Shown here in pieces: positions 43,861-55,883 of a stretch of 64,000 nt of DNA. Under the pieces are notes generated by a model, which saw nothing but the letters and a program-made list of their open reading frames with translations, was not told where the DNA came from and did not search any database. Position 1 is the stretch's first letter; each line of letters starts with the position of its first letter. Source of the stretch: Strongylocentrotus purpuratus (Eukaryota > Echinodermata > Echinoidea > Camarodonta > Strongylocentrotidae); contig NW_022145613.1 in the NCBI RefSeq assembly GCF_000002235.5, forward strand, positions 8,742,429 to 8,806,428, written 5' to 3'. Made by a program: the position numbers and the translations under genes.

Positions 43861-45487
43861 GGTGCGTTTAATCGACACTTTTTCACCCTAGAATCACGGT
43901 TTCTAAAGACGTTTAGTTTAAAACGCAATGCGTTCAAGCGATTTTTTCGTCGGTCGTAAAAATAAACGTGTTTGAAAACACAAACATGAAACGCTGAAAA
44001 AGAGGCGTTTTGTATCATGATTCTGCAGAATCACGGTCGCTAAAATTCGATTGAACGGACGGAGTTCTCAATCATGATTGTATGACGGAGCCTGTTCCGG
44101 TTTGGGCAAAAACCGCGCGCCTGTTTTTCATGCAATTTGCGTTTACTATACCATGCTCTTTATCATGGCCTGTTCTGTTAGATTATACCTTGTTTTCCTC
44201 TTTTTCTCTTTCTGTCTTTCCTTATGTTATTCTTTGTTTCTTCCTTCTATCACCTTCTCCTATGTTATTCTTTGTTTTTTATAATTCTATCACTTTCTCT
44301 TTCTGTCTTTCCTTATGTTATTCTTTGTTCCTTCCTTCTATCACCTTCTCTTATGTTATTCTTTGTTTTTATAATTCTATCACTTTCTCTTTTGTCATTC
44401 TTTGTTTCTTCTTCCTTCTATTCTTATGTTAATCTTTGTTTTTTTTTCCTTCTATCAGCTTTTTTAATGTAATTCTTTGTATTAAGCATTCTATCACTTT
44501 CTCTTTCTGTCTTTCCTTATGTTATTCTTTGTTTCTTCCCTTCTATTCTTATGTTATTCTTTGTTTTTTCCTTCTATCACCTTCTCTTATGTTATTCTTT
44601 ATTTTTATAATTCTATCACTTTCTCTTTCTGTCTTTCCTTATGTTATTCTTTGTTTCTTCCTTTTTTATTCTCATGTTAATCTTTGTTCTTTTCCTTCTA
44701 TCACAGTTTCTTATGTTATTCTTTGTTTTAATCATTCTATCACTTTCTCTTTCTGTCTTTCCTTATGCTATTCTTTGTTTCTTCCTTCTATCACCTTCTC
44801 TTATGTTATTCTTTGTTTTTATAATTCTATCACTTTCTCTTTTGTTATTCTTTGTTTCTTCCTTCTATTCTTAAGTTAATCTTTGTTTTTTTCCTTCTAT
44901 CAGCTTTTTTAATGTAATTCTTTGTTTTAAGCATTCTATCACTTTCTCTTTCTGTCTTTCCTTATGTTAATCTTTGTTCTTTTCCTTCTATCAGCTTTTT
45001 AAATGTAATTCTTTGTTTTAAGCATTCTATCACTTTCTCTTTCTGTCTTTCCTTATGTTATTCTTTGTTCCTTCCTTCTATCACCTTCTCTTATGTTATC
45101 TTTGTTTTTATAATTCTATCACTTTCTCTTATGTTATTCTTTGTTTCAATCATTCTATCACTTTCTCTTTCTGTCTTTCCTTATGTTTTTTTTGTTTCTT
45201 CCTTCCATCACCTTCTCATTCTTTGTTTTATTATTGAAATCTATGCTCAAAACAGCAGTCGACAGTCGGCCGTAAACAATTCCAAAAAGCGCGCGCCGAA
45301 GTTGACCTATACTTCCTGGGTCAAACTGCGAGTGTGATCCGCAGTGGCTGGGCTCGAAATGAGCTAGAATCAGCGTTGATGAAAAATCGCTTGAACGCTA
45401 ACCGCAGTGACCTTGTTTTTTGTAACGGCGTTTTGATTTGTGATTCATGTTTGTGATTCTAGCTTCGAAAATTCGATTGAACGCACC
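43861..45487. mobile_element. Non-autonomous DNA element with GGTGCGTTYAATCGA ends
   Basis: GGTGCGTTTAATCGA at the left and TCGATTGAACGCACC at the right are flanked by CTGAG (43,856-43,860; 45,488-45,492), a possible 5-bp duplication. Inside each end are further inverted stretches ('CTAGAATCACG', 'CGCTTGAACGC', 'GCGCGCGCC'). The superfamily is unclear. The centre is a minisatellite. Confidence 0.7.
44205..45235 (+). repeat. ~90-bp pyrimidine-rich minisatellite
   Basis: Repeated blocks 'CTTATGTTATTCTTTGTTTC' / 'TTCTATCACTTTCTCTTTCT' alternate about a dozen times, in units of roughly 45 and 90 bp. The long Ser/Phe/Leu frames are by-products. Confidence 0.85.
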
Positions 45488-46007
45488 CTGAGTCACGTCT
45501 TTCGGATGGTGACGTCGGTCCCCATACGTATATAATCATATCTGATTGATACACGTCTGTAAAAACCAAATACGCACACACCCACGGCATGGTGTTGCGT
45601 AGACTCTGTTGTTATGTGCAGCTTCTTTCCATAAATTTGCCCCTGCTGGCTCCATCCTAAACATTTACTATTAAACAGACATCGTGTTGTCGTGTGATAA
45701 GCAGATGACACACTGATAACACCCTATCCATACCCATATATTTCTGTATAAAAGTATAATTTCTTGAATTGTCAAAAAATTACCACCTTTGAAGCCAATG
45801 ACTCCTGACATACGATATCAAAAGGGGTATCGTGTCTTTCCTCCAATGTGAACAGCATTCGGGTTTGGGTTTATTTTTTGCAGACTGTACAAAATTGTTA
45901 TGAGTTATCAAATAAATAAGTTATTTGCTGAATCTCCATTAAATACAAAAATATAGGGCAATTTTATTTGACGGTTTGCTGATTATAGTCAAAATGTGTC
46001 AACCTAC

Positions 46008-46112
46008 CTGCCATGAGTATATGGATGCTTTCCTTGAACAAACCGAAGAGAGTGCCTAGTACGATGACCCGAAGATAATGGTTAGAATCGGATCCAGAAT
46101 TTTAAGCTCAGG
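46008..46112 (-). CDS. SLC30A2-like: Zinc transporter (-) exon with TM6
   Basis: 'PELKILDPILTIIFG' is followed, after a missing base near 46,067, by a stop in the acceptor frame. The shifted frame continues with 'GLFKESIHILMA'. Confidence 0.85.
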
Positions 46113-46249
46113 CTAAAAGTAGGTGAAAGAGAAAATAATACCAAAATGAGAGTGCGAAAGTAGTCGTGTTCCCCTTCCTTATATACATGTACCTGCTTGT
46201 AAGAGATGGAAATGGGCGATCTTACATGGCGATATACTGAATGATTATC

Positions 46250-46370
46250 TTCTTGTTTCTTTTATTTATTTATTTATTTATTTATTTCTGATATTTATAC
46301 AGGGTGGCACATATCACCAATTTGGTGGTCTTCCATGAGGCCCTCTTTCGTTCTAAATTGACTGTGCGTG
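46250..46370 (-). mobile_element. CR1-like LINE tail, minus
   Basis: (TTTA)n at 46,261-46,288, then the complement of 'GGGCCTCATGGAAGACCAC'. The same tail in + orientation is at 59,960-60,110. Confidence 0.55.
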
Positions 46371-47078
46371 CCATGGATTATTGTTATGTTTCTGAGCGCA
46401 GATTTACTTCCTATCGCATGAAAAGTTAAGAAGAATATATAGGATTTTGGTATCAAATGAAGTCGCTTCCGGAATTAAACACTGAATTTGGCATTTTTAT
46501 GTGTGAACTCTTAGCAATTTCAACAACAAAGGCCGTGAAAGTGATCGAAAGTTATCTGTTCTTTAGACATTTTGTTGGACAGCGAGGAAAAGTCATTTTC
46601 AAATTGAATAGCGTTTCCCATGTAGAATTGCCCGATCGGTAAATGTGTGACGATTTGGCCGTGTAAATAATGTGAAAGAATACACTTGCCAAATACGTGT
46701 GTCTACTGTCTACCGTTACTGATGAAATCTGGTGTAAATAGGTAAAAATTAAATCCAAATTGAGGTTAAATGTCACCTCTGTCTTCATTAAAGCGCATCG
46801 CACTATAATCCCAAAGCTTGTGGAAAAAGATTTCAGGAAAGAGGCGAGCCCCCGCCCCCTCCCCCCATTCATTGTTATTTAGGGTACGCATATGCATGTT
46901 CCCTCCTTTTGAAAACACCCCCCTAAGTCCGGTGTGTAAATTCAATACGGGCCGGATTTTTGTGTACAACGAGCCGGACTTTGGTGCGTGAAAAGTACCC
47001 CTTTACCGAACTTTGGGAACACGCATGGTATCCCTCCGTTCACGGAGTAAAGGGCCGGGGGCGAGACGCGACACTTAC

Positions 47079-47336
47079 CTTAAAATAGATGATCAAGGCG
47101 GCCACAAGAAGCCCAAACCCGAAAGAGAGTCGCCAAATATGTGCAGACATGCGGCTCGTACATTCATGTGATTGTTTATCTCATCATCCTTGCTCCCACC
47201 GCCGAAAAGGGAGCCATGGCTGTGCCCGTGCCCGCCCCCATGGCTGTGCCCGTGCCCGCTGGCAAGAAGACCTTCCTCCTCCTCGCCACATAGATTTGCA
47301 CAGCAGCAGAACCCGAACTGGAGCTGGATAATTTGT
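47079..47336 (-). CDS. SLC30A2-like: Zinc transporter (-) exon with His loop and TM5
   Basis: 'QFGFCCCANLCGEEEEGLLA', the same His loop, then 'NVRAACLHIFGDSLSGLGFL'. One base fewer than the + copy near 47,100 shifts the frame inside TM5. The donor here is ordinary GTAAGT, unlike the GC donor of the + copy. Confidence 0.85.
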
Positions 47337-47614
47337 CTGAGATAAAATGGGAATACTGGAGTCACAGACCAGACTGCGCCAGAACCTTTTTGAACACTTC
47401 GATTTTAGTTTTTTTTTTCTATTTCGACCCCATCGAAAAAGGTATTCATTCTTCAGTCACATTGTCGTGAGTATATATATTTTTTATTCTATAAGATATA
47501 GCAAACAACGTAAAAATTATATGAAAAGGAAACGTGGTGTGAAGAATGTGAATAAATACGCTATGGAAGCAGTGTAAACAGTGTGAAAACTTTGTAAAAC
47601 CAGTACACAGTATT

Positions 47615-47616
<2 letters not shown>

Positions 47617-47674
<58 letters not shown>
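47617..47674. repeat. (TA)n microsatellite
   Basis: About 54 bases of TA. Confidence 0.95.
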
Positions 47675-47677
<3 letters not shown>

Positions 47678-47839
47678 CTTTAAAAAGAAGGTAACCCAGT
47701 CAGCAAATAGATACTGGTTTTCGTTGGGGCCCTTCATAATACAAACAAGTATATACATTTCAACAAATCAAAAATATAAATAAATATAGAAAATTACAAA
47801 ATACGACTTGAACAAATGAAACCAAAATCGCAAACCAGG

Positions 47840-48420
47840 TTATAAATAGAGGATTTGAACATAGAGAATAACGAAATGAGTAATGTGTATATGTTGATCA
47901 AAAAGAAAACCAGACATTATCTCTTCGAGAGATCGTGATAGAGAATCGATGTTGTTTGGACACATATCACAGTTTAAGTCTCCAAGTAATATAATTTCTA
48001 CATCTGTAATTTGACGACGAATTGGGAGGTCTGTAGATGACACATATAAGAAGTGTTTTTGAATGTTTGGGCGATAATTTTACCCACAGAGCTTCAATAT
48101 CGTCGCATATTATTTTCATAACGGCAACTTACGTCATCTTTTACGTATAGTGCCACACCCCCTCCATGTCGGTTGCGGTCTTTGCGGAAAATATTGTATT
48201 TTACAATGTCTATTTCAGAATGAGATACGATAGCATCGCATTTGGTTTCAGAGACAGCAACAACATGGAAAGGATTACTTTGAAGTACAATTTTAAGTTC
48301 AGATAACTTAGGTACAAGTGAATTTATACTAATGTGAGATATTTTTAAACCTGTTTTAGGAAGGCAGCTAAATAATTTATCTTGAGTTCCAAAGTACTTA
48401 CAGGTGTGGGCCCAATTTAC
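47840..48420 (-). mobile_element. CR1-like LINE endonuclease fragment
   Basis: The minus strand reads 'GLKISHISINSLVPKLSELK', 'VVAVSETKCDAIVSHSEID', 'RNRHGGGVALYVKDD' and, in another frame, 'EIILLGDLNCDM'. These are the ETK, GGGVA and GDLN motifs of the APE-type endonuclease at the LINE N-terminus. It is broken by stops and frame changes. Confidence 0.75.
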
Positions 48421-48529
48421 ATCAGTTTGTGAGCCAGTTGAAGGAGTGTAATTTTATGTAAGACTGTGTTTAGAAGTAGAGTGTTATTGTCACAGGTAGT
48501 AGCATTAAGTGGTGAAAGCAGAATGAACA

Positions 48530-49395
48530 TGTTGTGGTCACCGTGTTTTTGTTTTTGTCTACACCTCGACGATATTCTGAGTTCATTCTGTATACAGAAC
48601 AAAATGGCGATATTCATCAACTGTTCTGGTCCAAGAACTCATGTTGGCTACAACGAATTTCTAAAGCTGGTTTTCTTGAAGTCAACCAAAGATCAAAACA
48701 ACTCGTATTGCATCACGTGCATGAAATATACCATACTAGGTATAATCATTATATTCGATCCAACTTCGATCTTGTTACTAACTTACATGATTATAATACA
48801 AGAAATAGCCGCTTCAACTTTAACTTACATGTATTAGAAAGAGTAGGTAGTATTGGAAATTCGTTTTTATTACAATACCATAAAACATTGGAATTCCCTT
48901 CCTAATGGTATAAAGAAAATAGAAAACTATGCTCATTTTAAGAGGAAATTAAAGGAATACAATAATACTTGAGAGTCAGAGAAGAGAAGCGAATGACATG
49001 TTATATGATTGAAATTTTTATTCTTCTGCCGGTTCATACTTTTTCACTTTGTATCTACTTATGTTTTTGTACGTTATAGAAATTCTACAAACTCATCATT
49101 ATTTTGCTCTTCTTCCTCCTCCTCCTCCTCCTCTTTTTCTTCTTGTACTTATTATCATTTCTATCATCGATTTAATGATGTTATTATTATTATCTTTATT
49201 AAGTTTTATTTTCTTGTCTTATTACTATTTAAACTTATTCATTTTGTACATGTTTGTCGGGGACCCCACTGGAAATAACTCTCGAGCTTTCGTGGTTTAT
49301 CCTGTTCTAGTTGACTTAATTTTGATCTGTTATTCTTGTATATTGTTGTATGTTGGAAGCTTGGCGAATAAAAATCAATCAATCAATGAATCATA
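48530..49395 (+). mobile_element. CR1-like LINE 3' end (RT C-terminus and tail)
   Basis: 'QRSKQLVLHHVHEIYHTRYN', 'NLHDYNTRNSRFNFNLHV', 'HWNSLPNGIKKIENYAHFK' fit the C-terminal pattern 'lh.yntR...W..LP..i....s..Fk..lk'. The 3' UTR has 'TCGGGGACCCCACTGG' and ends in (AATC)n. It faces away from the endonuclease piece at its left. Confidence 0.7.
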
Positions 49396-49504
49396 ATGTG
49401 ACACTCATATTTCGAGGAAAAAATTATGATTGATTCTACCAAATGTGGTCATAGCATATGGCACTGTGCCAGCTTAATAACAATAATGATAAATACAAAA
49501 TTGA

Positions 49505-49965
49505 GTGTCAATAGAGTGTGAAAAAATGGTGAAAACAATCTGAAAACAGTATGAAAACATTATGAAAATATTGTGAAAACGGTTTTGAAAACAGCCTTGT
49601 ATGAAACAATGTGAAAACAGTATGAACACAGAATGAAAACAGTATGAACACAGTGCAACACAGTATGAACACAGAACGAAACAGTACGAAAACAGTGTGA
49701 AAATAGCCTTGTATGAAACAATGTAAAAACAATGTGAAAACAGGATGAGAACAGAATGAAAACAGTATGAACACAGTGCAAACACAGTATCAACACAGTA
49801 CGAAAACAGTACGAAACAGTGTGAAAATAGCCTTGTATGAAAACAATGTGAAAACAATGTGAAAACAGGATGAGAACAGTGTAAACACAGTTTGAACACG
49901 ATGTAAACACAGTGTGAAAACAGTTTAAAAACTGTGTCAAAATAGTATGAAAAAATGTGATCTAA
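49505..49965. repeat. 'GTGTGAAAACAGTATGAACA' minisatellite
   Basis: About 30 units of 14-16 bp, consensus TGTGAAAACAGTATG. A higher-order pattern is marked by 'AGCCTTGTATGAAACAATGT' near 49,590, 49,705 and 49,825 (about 115-120 bp apart). Phe/His/Ser frames on the minus strand are by-products. Confidence 0.88.
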
Positions 49966-50954
49966 AACAGGATATGATGAATCAAACTCCAGGTCGAAGG
50001 CTATTTTCATTAGTATCCTATTTATCTATATCAATTACACAAAGCATAAATTCTATTTTAGTAAAGAGGACATAATCAATAGTAATAACGATTTGAAGAA
50101 GCGCAAGATTCATTTTGGAAAAGAGAGAGAGGAGTGGCAATATATTCTTGCAATCCTCTTGCTTAATCCTACGACACCACAGGTCATACGACACAATGGT
50201 ATCGCTGAGTGAGTGGGCTTACAGTCAAATTCATACCTCTGACTAAGCAAATTAAGCTCATCAATTAACAGTGTGTTAAGTGAATTAAGCTTTACGTGTA
50301 ACAACTTTACTCAGTTCTGTCGTCTGCGTGGGATGGGTTTGTTTCTATGGTTACAGCCTGCCTTCGTCGCGCTTCGTGCCACTGAGCATGCGCCGTATGA
50401 ATAATTAACAAAGTGTTACGGTTGATGGGTTTTTTTTTTTTTAGATTGGCGTGCAGTTTAATTGCATGCAATGCACTTTATCAACTGCCTTGTTGTTATG
50501 TATATGCTTAATGCAAAAAAACCAATGACATAAATCTATAGAGTCATTGAGGGATGTTGTATCAACAGTAACTATGCAATTATCTATGACGAATCACTAC
50601 AAATTCCCCAAATTCCATTTTTTTAAAAGTCTATATGATACCGCCCCTCAGAGATCGCGTCATGCATTCATAAGTGTTCATCCTTCTAAACAATTGCAAG
50701 GCAACGGAAGCTGACAAAGTTAACAGCATATTAACAGTGAGTAAGCATTGAATCAGCAACTATTTCTATGTGACAATACATTTGGTTAATAATATGCAGT
50801 AAAATATGATATGAAAGTACAAATAAATCTCGCTGCAGGGCATTAAAAAACAATCCTTTTCTATGATAATCTTTAAGATTAAAATGAAACAAAAGAAAGA
50901 AAGAAACTAAGAGGAAGCTCATAAATTATTCAATACTTTTACCATGTCTACCAG

Positions 50955-51264
50955 GGGGGTGTTTTCACAAAGAACCTAAGTTGAACTAATTTTTAAGTTG
51001 GACTATGGAAAGCCGTTAGCATCTTTGAACATATTTTGTAAAAGTTATTTTAAAGGCATAAAATGTTGATTCAAAATTTCAAATCATTCATATTTTCTAT
51101 TATCAAGAGGATTTCATGTTCTTGATGTGGAATTTATGAAAAGTCTAAAATACCTCATTTTTTGCTTTTGAATATATTTTGTTTTAAGGCTACAAATGGC
51201 TCTCCATAATTTTTAAGTCCAACTTAGAGTTAATTTTCGACTTAGGATCTTTGTGAAACACCCC
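50955..51264. mobile_element. MITE with GGGGGTGTTTTCACAAAGA ends
   Basis: The left 'TTTTCACAAAGAACCTAAGT' is inverted at the right as 'ACTTAGGATCTTTGTGAAA'. Inverted similarity extends to 'AATTTTTAAGTTGGACTATG' about 60 bp in. CCAG on both sides may be a 4-bp duplication. The right end is 50 bases from the TM3 exon donor. Confidence 0.6.
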
Positions 51265-51312
51265 CCAGGGCTCATCCTTTTTTTTAACGATACATCCCAA
51301 TGAGGTACTCAC

Positions 51313-51466
51313 ATGATATTTCCGACGAAGTTGATAACTCCGATGATGACCATAACCTGGCCATTGATATCGAAGTCACGGTTGGCGATCCTCAAAGCGG
51401 CAAAATAGGTGAGAACGACCGCGAGACAGATGGATAAGATGATAGAAAACAGGGCCCCAACGACCT
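51313..51466 (-). CDS. SLC30A2-like: Zinc transporter (-) exon with TM3
   Basis: Same length and phases as in the + copy, frame open: 'EVVGALFSIILSICLAVVL', 'NRDFDINGQVMVIIG', 'INFVGNII'. Confidence 0.88.
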
Positions 51467-52130
51467 CTAGAAATCAACAAGAATTTAGGTCAAAATTTAA
51501 TGTAGCCCTAAACTTCGGACGAGGGGTAAAAGCATGTTTGATACAATCAAGAAAAACAATTTCAATGTAAAACGTAAACCTCGGATTAAAACTATAAGGA
51601 AATTATTGAGTGGATGGGATGTAAAAAAAAAACCTCGGTTATCGATTTTCACTGACAACAAAACTACATGAACTAACACCCCGTGGTTCTGACAGTATAG
51701 TGTTATTCGTGATGTTCGTTTTGGCTCTATTTAGCCAAATTATAGGTGATGAGACACTGCATCACAAACATTTATCCTTATAATTATATTTGCACGTGAC
51801 AACACAATTGAAAAGTTCGAATGGACATCCCACTAATAGGCAGTTTATATTTTAAAAAAACCTCAAATGATATATACAATTTCTCATATTGAATAGACAT
51901 CATTTGATTTGTTTTGTGGGGGGGGGGGGGGGGGATTTTTGATGGGTAAAAGTAGATGCATGCCAAAAAAAACTTGATTTAGAAAGAAATGATTGATATA
52001 AGAGAACGCAAAGGCTAACACCAAAGGAGGGGTGTCACGGGCACCTTCCCCCTTTCAAATAAATACAAATACTATAGGATCTCCCTAAAACACAGTTTCT
52101 TCAACAAATAAGTCTGTATATCTTACTTAC

Positions 52131-52278
52131 CGGCACGTAGTAAACCGTAAGTGAACTTCTTGGAAGGGCGGTTTCTTTGCAAGCCAGATTGAGGTAAGAC
52201 TGATGATGTAGGTGACAACATCAGTTAGAAGATGACCTGCGTCAGCCACGATGGCTAAACTTCCAGATAAAATACTAC
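52131..52278 (-). CDS. SLC30A2-like: Zinc transporter (-) exon with TM2 HxxxD
   Basis: 'SILSGSLAIVADAGHLLTD' and 'VVTYIISLTSIWLAKKPP' are intact. A C run of three instead of two (near 52,170) shifts the frame just after KKPP, and translation would stop at the splice junction. Confidence 0.85.
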
Positions 52279-53463
52279 CTGAAGATGGAAGAAATGATTT
52301 TATAATGAAATGAAAAGAATTATTCAATGGAATGGCGTAAATATTCATAATTGAATAATACGCGCCGTTAAAACTCGAACAAGAGCAACAATAAACAACA
52401 ACAACAACAATATGGCGGTTCGCCGATCTGGCCTATTACGAATGGACATTCATCGTTTCTGAACGAATTCATTGTGATTGTCTCCGTCAATGTCGTCTCA
52501 ATAACATTCCGTACATGTTTCTTCACTTTGATCTCATGATGGTCACCGCCAATAAGCCGGGACAGAATCAAGATAGTGATTTTAAACATGTTAATCTACA
52601 TGCGCAGAAGATAATAAATCGCTTAAATCATGGGAAATCGATGTGCAGTTCTGGTTTAATTTGAAATTGTTGTTCCGTGTACTGTATTCTATTTTTGAAA
52701 ACATTTTATATTACCAGATAGGTTTTGTTGGATTGTTTGTGATTTGAAATCCCGTTTTCCCCCGATTTCCTCATAATATTCCAGAATTACAACGCACAGA
52801 TCATGGCCTTCTAATTGTTTTATAAGGTCATTGGTGCGTGCAAAAGTGTGCAAATCAGTAATAATAAATTTCATATCACCAAAATCGTCTGCTTTTCAAC
52901 TTTGCTGCTTCCCATTGGGGATGTTTTTATTGAAGATATACTCTTACAGAGCACACCATCCAAACAAAACCCAAGAGAGGGAAACTGCTCCTTTGCCAAT
53001 GCCCGAAAATGCTTACGCAGTCGTTATTGTTAAAACAGCTGAATGTTCTCATTAAGATGCACATAATCAGAAGCGGTGACTATTATTGGATCAAAGAAAG
53101 AATCACGTTAAATGTCCATCCGTAATAGGTCCATGATCTGACGAAAGATACGATTCCTTTGACGGAACTTGTACTGCTACCATATTAATTCCTCTAAAGA
53201 AACTGTACGGCCCAGCTTCAAGATAACCACCTGGATTGTGAATAGTAACCGTATATTGGCAAAAACGATGTCTCGTGTGTAACGGATAGGTGAAGAATTA
53301 AATTACTCTAAAATGGGGATAGAGCGACTGCCAAAATAGACTATTTAGGTTGGCTCCACTAACTATACGAGAATACCGGCGAGAATTCCCCCCCCCCCCC
53401 ACCAGTACCACCCTCCGGCAGGTTAAGGGTGGGAGGCATAGTCCTCTAGTGTGCCCCTCCCCC

Positions 53464-53770
53464 AATAGACCATTTTCGTAATAACCAAATCTAATGTCTA
53501 GAGTCTCTGTGAAGTGCCTCAATACAAATTATTTCATTCACCTGATAGGAATAATAGTATTTCAATAGACGGAATCCGAACTGCATACATTAAATGTTGC
53601 CAGGTAGGACAAACATAAATGGCTTGACCTACCTAGCAACACTTAGTATGCATTTTGCATTCTGACTATTGAAATACTATTAAGTCTTATCAGGTGAATG
53701 AAATACTTTGTATTGAGGCACTTCACAAAGACTTATGCAATACATTTGGTTACTTTACGAACATGGCCTA
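53464..53770. mobile_element. Long-arm foldback element
   Basis: Arms of about 115 bp: 'GAAGTGCCTCAATACAAATT' and 'ATTTCATTCACCTGATA' at the left recur inverted at the right, with a loop of about 50-60 bp. It lies in an intron of the - zinc transporter. Confidence 0.65.
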
Positions 53771-53813
53771 TTAACTATATGCGAGAATGCCAGTGATCTC
53801 TCCCTCCCTTATT

Positions 53814-53927
53814 ATGGACTTTTAGATTTACGTGGACTGATACGTGTGACGTCCATTCAAGGCAGTGCATTAAAAGGACGTCAATCGTAGCAATCCACGT
53901 TGTCGACGTGCAAATCTAAAAGTCCCT
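53814..53927. mobile_element. Short MITE with GGACTTTTAGATTT ends
   Basis: GGACTTTTAGATTTACGTGG at the left, complement of 'GTGCAAATCTAAAAGTCC' at the right. About 110 bp. Confidence 0.6.
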
Positions 53928-53978
53928 ATTACAGTACCTCTACGACATGTAGTACATAAGAAGCACATCGTTCCTTAC

Positions 53979-54168
53979 CTACAATTTCAGCTATCACGAT
54001 AAGCATACAAAGACAGAGTGCGAAGATGAGTCTCGCCTTAGCTCCATTCAGTAGGGCCCCTCTTTTGGCGTTGATGGGGTTGTCCTTGTCCCCTTCGTCA
54101 TCCTTCACAGCGCCATAGGAGGGCGTGGTCCGTTGCCGCCCCTTTTCCAATTCATCATGAGTATATCC
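53979..54168 (-). CDS. SLC30A2-like: Zinc transporter (-) exon with TM1
   Basis: It encodes 'SYGAVKDDEGDKDNPINAK', then 'LIFALCLCMLIVIAEIV', parallel to the + copy. From the aligned Met-Met near the acceptor, the frame does not run into this stretch: the exon is one base shorter than its partner. Confidence 0.8.
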
Positions 54169-54490
54169 CTGCCAACATGTAAAAAGGACATTATAAGAAA
54201 CAGCCGCCTGTATAGTGATCTATTATATTATGTAATAAGCATACCACTTTTTCCGCTTCCCCGTGTAAGTCATGAGCAGTGCATGTACAAACATAATGGT
54301 ACAAAGAAAGATGCATTGGAGAATAAGCCAGTTCACGGTTGCAGCCTGAGCATGAGCAGATAAAGGACGAAATACCGGATACGTGCTCATGAAAGTTATT
54401 TAATCATTATTCATTCATGTACAAGCAGGGAACTCCATGATACACAGGTGGAATTATTCTTTGAAAAGGGGAAACAAAGGCTATTTATAC

Positions 54491-55851
54491 CAGTGGCGGA
54501 TCCGGGGGGGGGGGTGGGGGGGCCCGGGGGCCCGGCCGCCGAATTTGCGATTCCCAACCATTCAGCTATGGGAAACATTTTGAGCAACGTGATTGGTTAA
54601 AAAAGTTATAAAGACACGCCCACATCGACGCGAGCCATCTCATCATGGCGGTGTGGAATGTGTCTGGATAATGGATAACAGGGGCCTGTATGTGCCTGTA
54701 GCTAGCTCGCGTGTGAAGTGCATTGTACCTAACAACATTGCGTATGTGCAGTCCTGAGTGTTTTGTTGAGCCTAGCCATGCATTGTTTGAACATAGAAAA
54801 TAACACAAGTTACATGTAGATTTAGATGATAGATCTTTTAAGTTAGATACAAGTATGTTCTAATGAAAATAATATAGATATCGATTGGATGATTTTTTTA
54901 TTTTTTTATTTTTTAGATCTATACCCTAGATCTATAGACCTATGATAACAATACAAAATGGAACATTATTTATTGGGGGAGGGGGGGGGGGAGTCTAACT
55001 TTGCTAGTCTAGATGTCTATGTATAAATGAGAGCTTGAGTCTGGGGGAAAGGGGGTTGCAGAGAGCCCCAGCAGTTGTTCTAATAATCAAGTTCGATGAA
55101 AGGATTAGGCATTACAAATTTCCAGTCAGAAATCCTCAAACAGATTAAAATGGTAAAACTAGAGAAAGTTTCCAAAATTAAATTATTTCATCTCGACTAT
55201 ACATGTAGATCTAGCCATGAGTATTGTTCATACAGGAGAGACTACAGGATATCACATTTTTGGTGGCTAATTCTTCTTAAAAGTGCATTAACAAACTGGC
55301 AAATGTAATTGTATTAATGATCTGAGTATAATTCCTTTCATTGCAGGATACTCTCCCATTGAGTATGAATACCATCTCTGCTCGTTACTGATACACACCT
55401 TCAGTAGCAGAATTCTAAGGCATCTGAGTAGTTTGCAGGCACATATACAGAGTCTGAATCGTGAGACTACAGTAGGCCATTTCATGTAGATAGACTTCCC
55501 TCAGACATGATATCTTTCGTAAAGTGTCAAATTAGAGTCTGTGCTTGCAGACTTACATTGTGAGTGTTTGTGTGTCTGTGTCAGCTGTGAGCGAGCCCGA
55601 GCGTGCAGTAAATGATGTAATATTTATTTCTTCTCTCGACCCATCACGTTGCTCATAAAGTCTCCCATAGCTGAATGGTTTGGGAATCGCAAATTCGCGC
55701 CCGCCCCCCCCCCTTGAGAAAAAAATCATGTATAATCACGTGATTTTTACCTTTTTGGGGGGTTGGGCCCCCCCCCCCTGGCGCTCAAGGGGGGGGGGGG
55801 GGGTGCAAATTGAAATGTTTTTGAGGATCAAAAAAAAAAAATGTGCTCTGT

Positions 55852-55883
<32 letters not shown>

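Larger units (their letters stand above)
43770..45560 (+). mobile_element. SINE with 7SL-like head, split by a DNA element
   Basis: The head (43,776-43,810) 'GTGGCGTGCGCCTGTAATCC' + AGCTA is strikingly like the 5' domain of SRP (7SL) RNA. B-box-like 'CACAGGTTCGAAACTGAG' follows. After the insert at 43,861-45,487 it resumes with 'TCACGTCTTTCGGATGG', 'GACGTCGGTCCCC', a body found in marine SINEs. It lies in an intron of the - zinc transporter. Confidence 0.55.

Noticed and set aside
44078-45337. Overlapping Phe/Ser/Leu-rich frames of up to 147 residues
   Set aside because: They translate a pyrimidine minisatellite in several phases inside a DNA element.
47840-49395. One LINE with simple twin-priming inversion
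   Set aside because: The two pieces come from opposite ends of the LINE, with the reverse-transcriptase core missing, so a simple inversion does not explain them. Kept only as a low-interest alternative.
49474-50010. 178-residue Cys/His/Phe-rich frame on the minus strand
   Set aside because: It is a translated 15-bp tandem repeat; the apparent motif 'FTLFSHCFHTVF' repeats with the DNA period.
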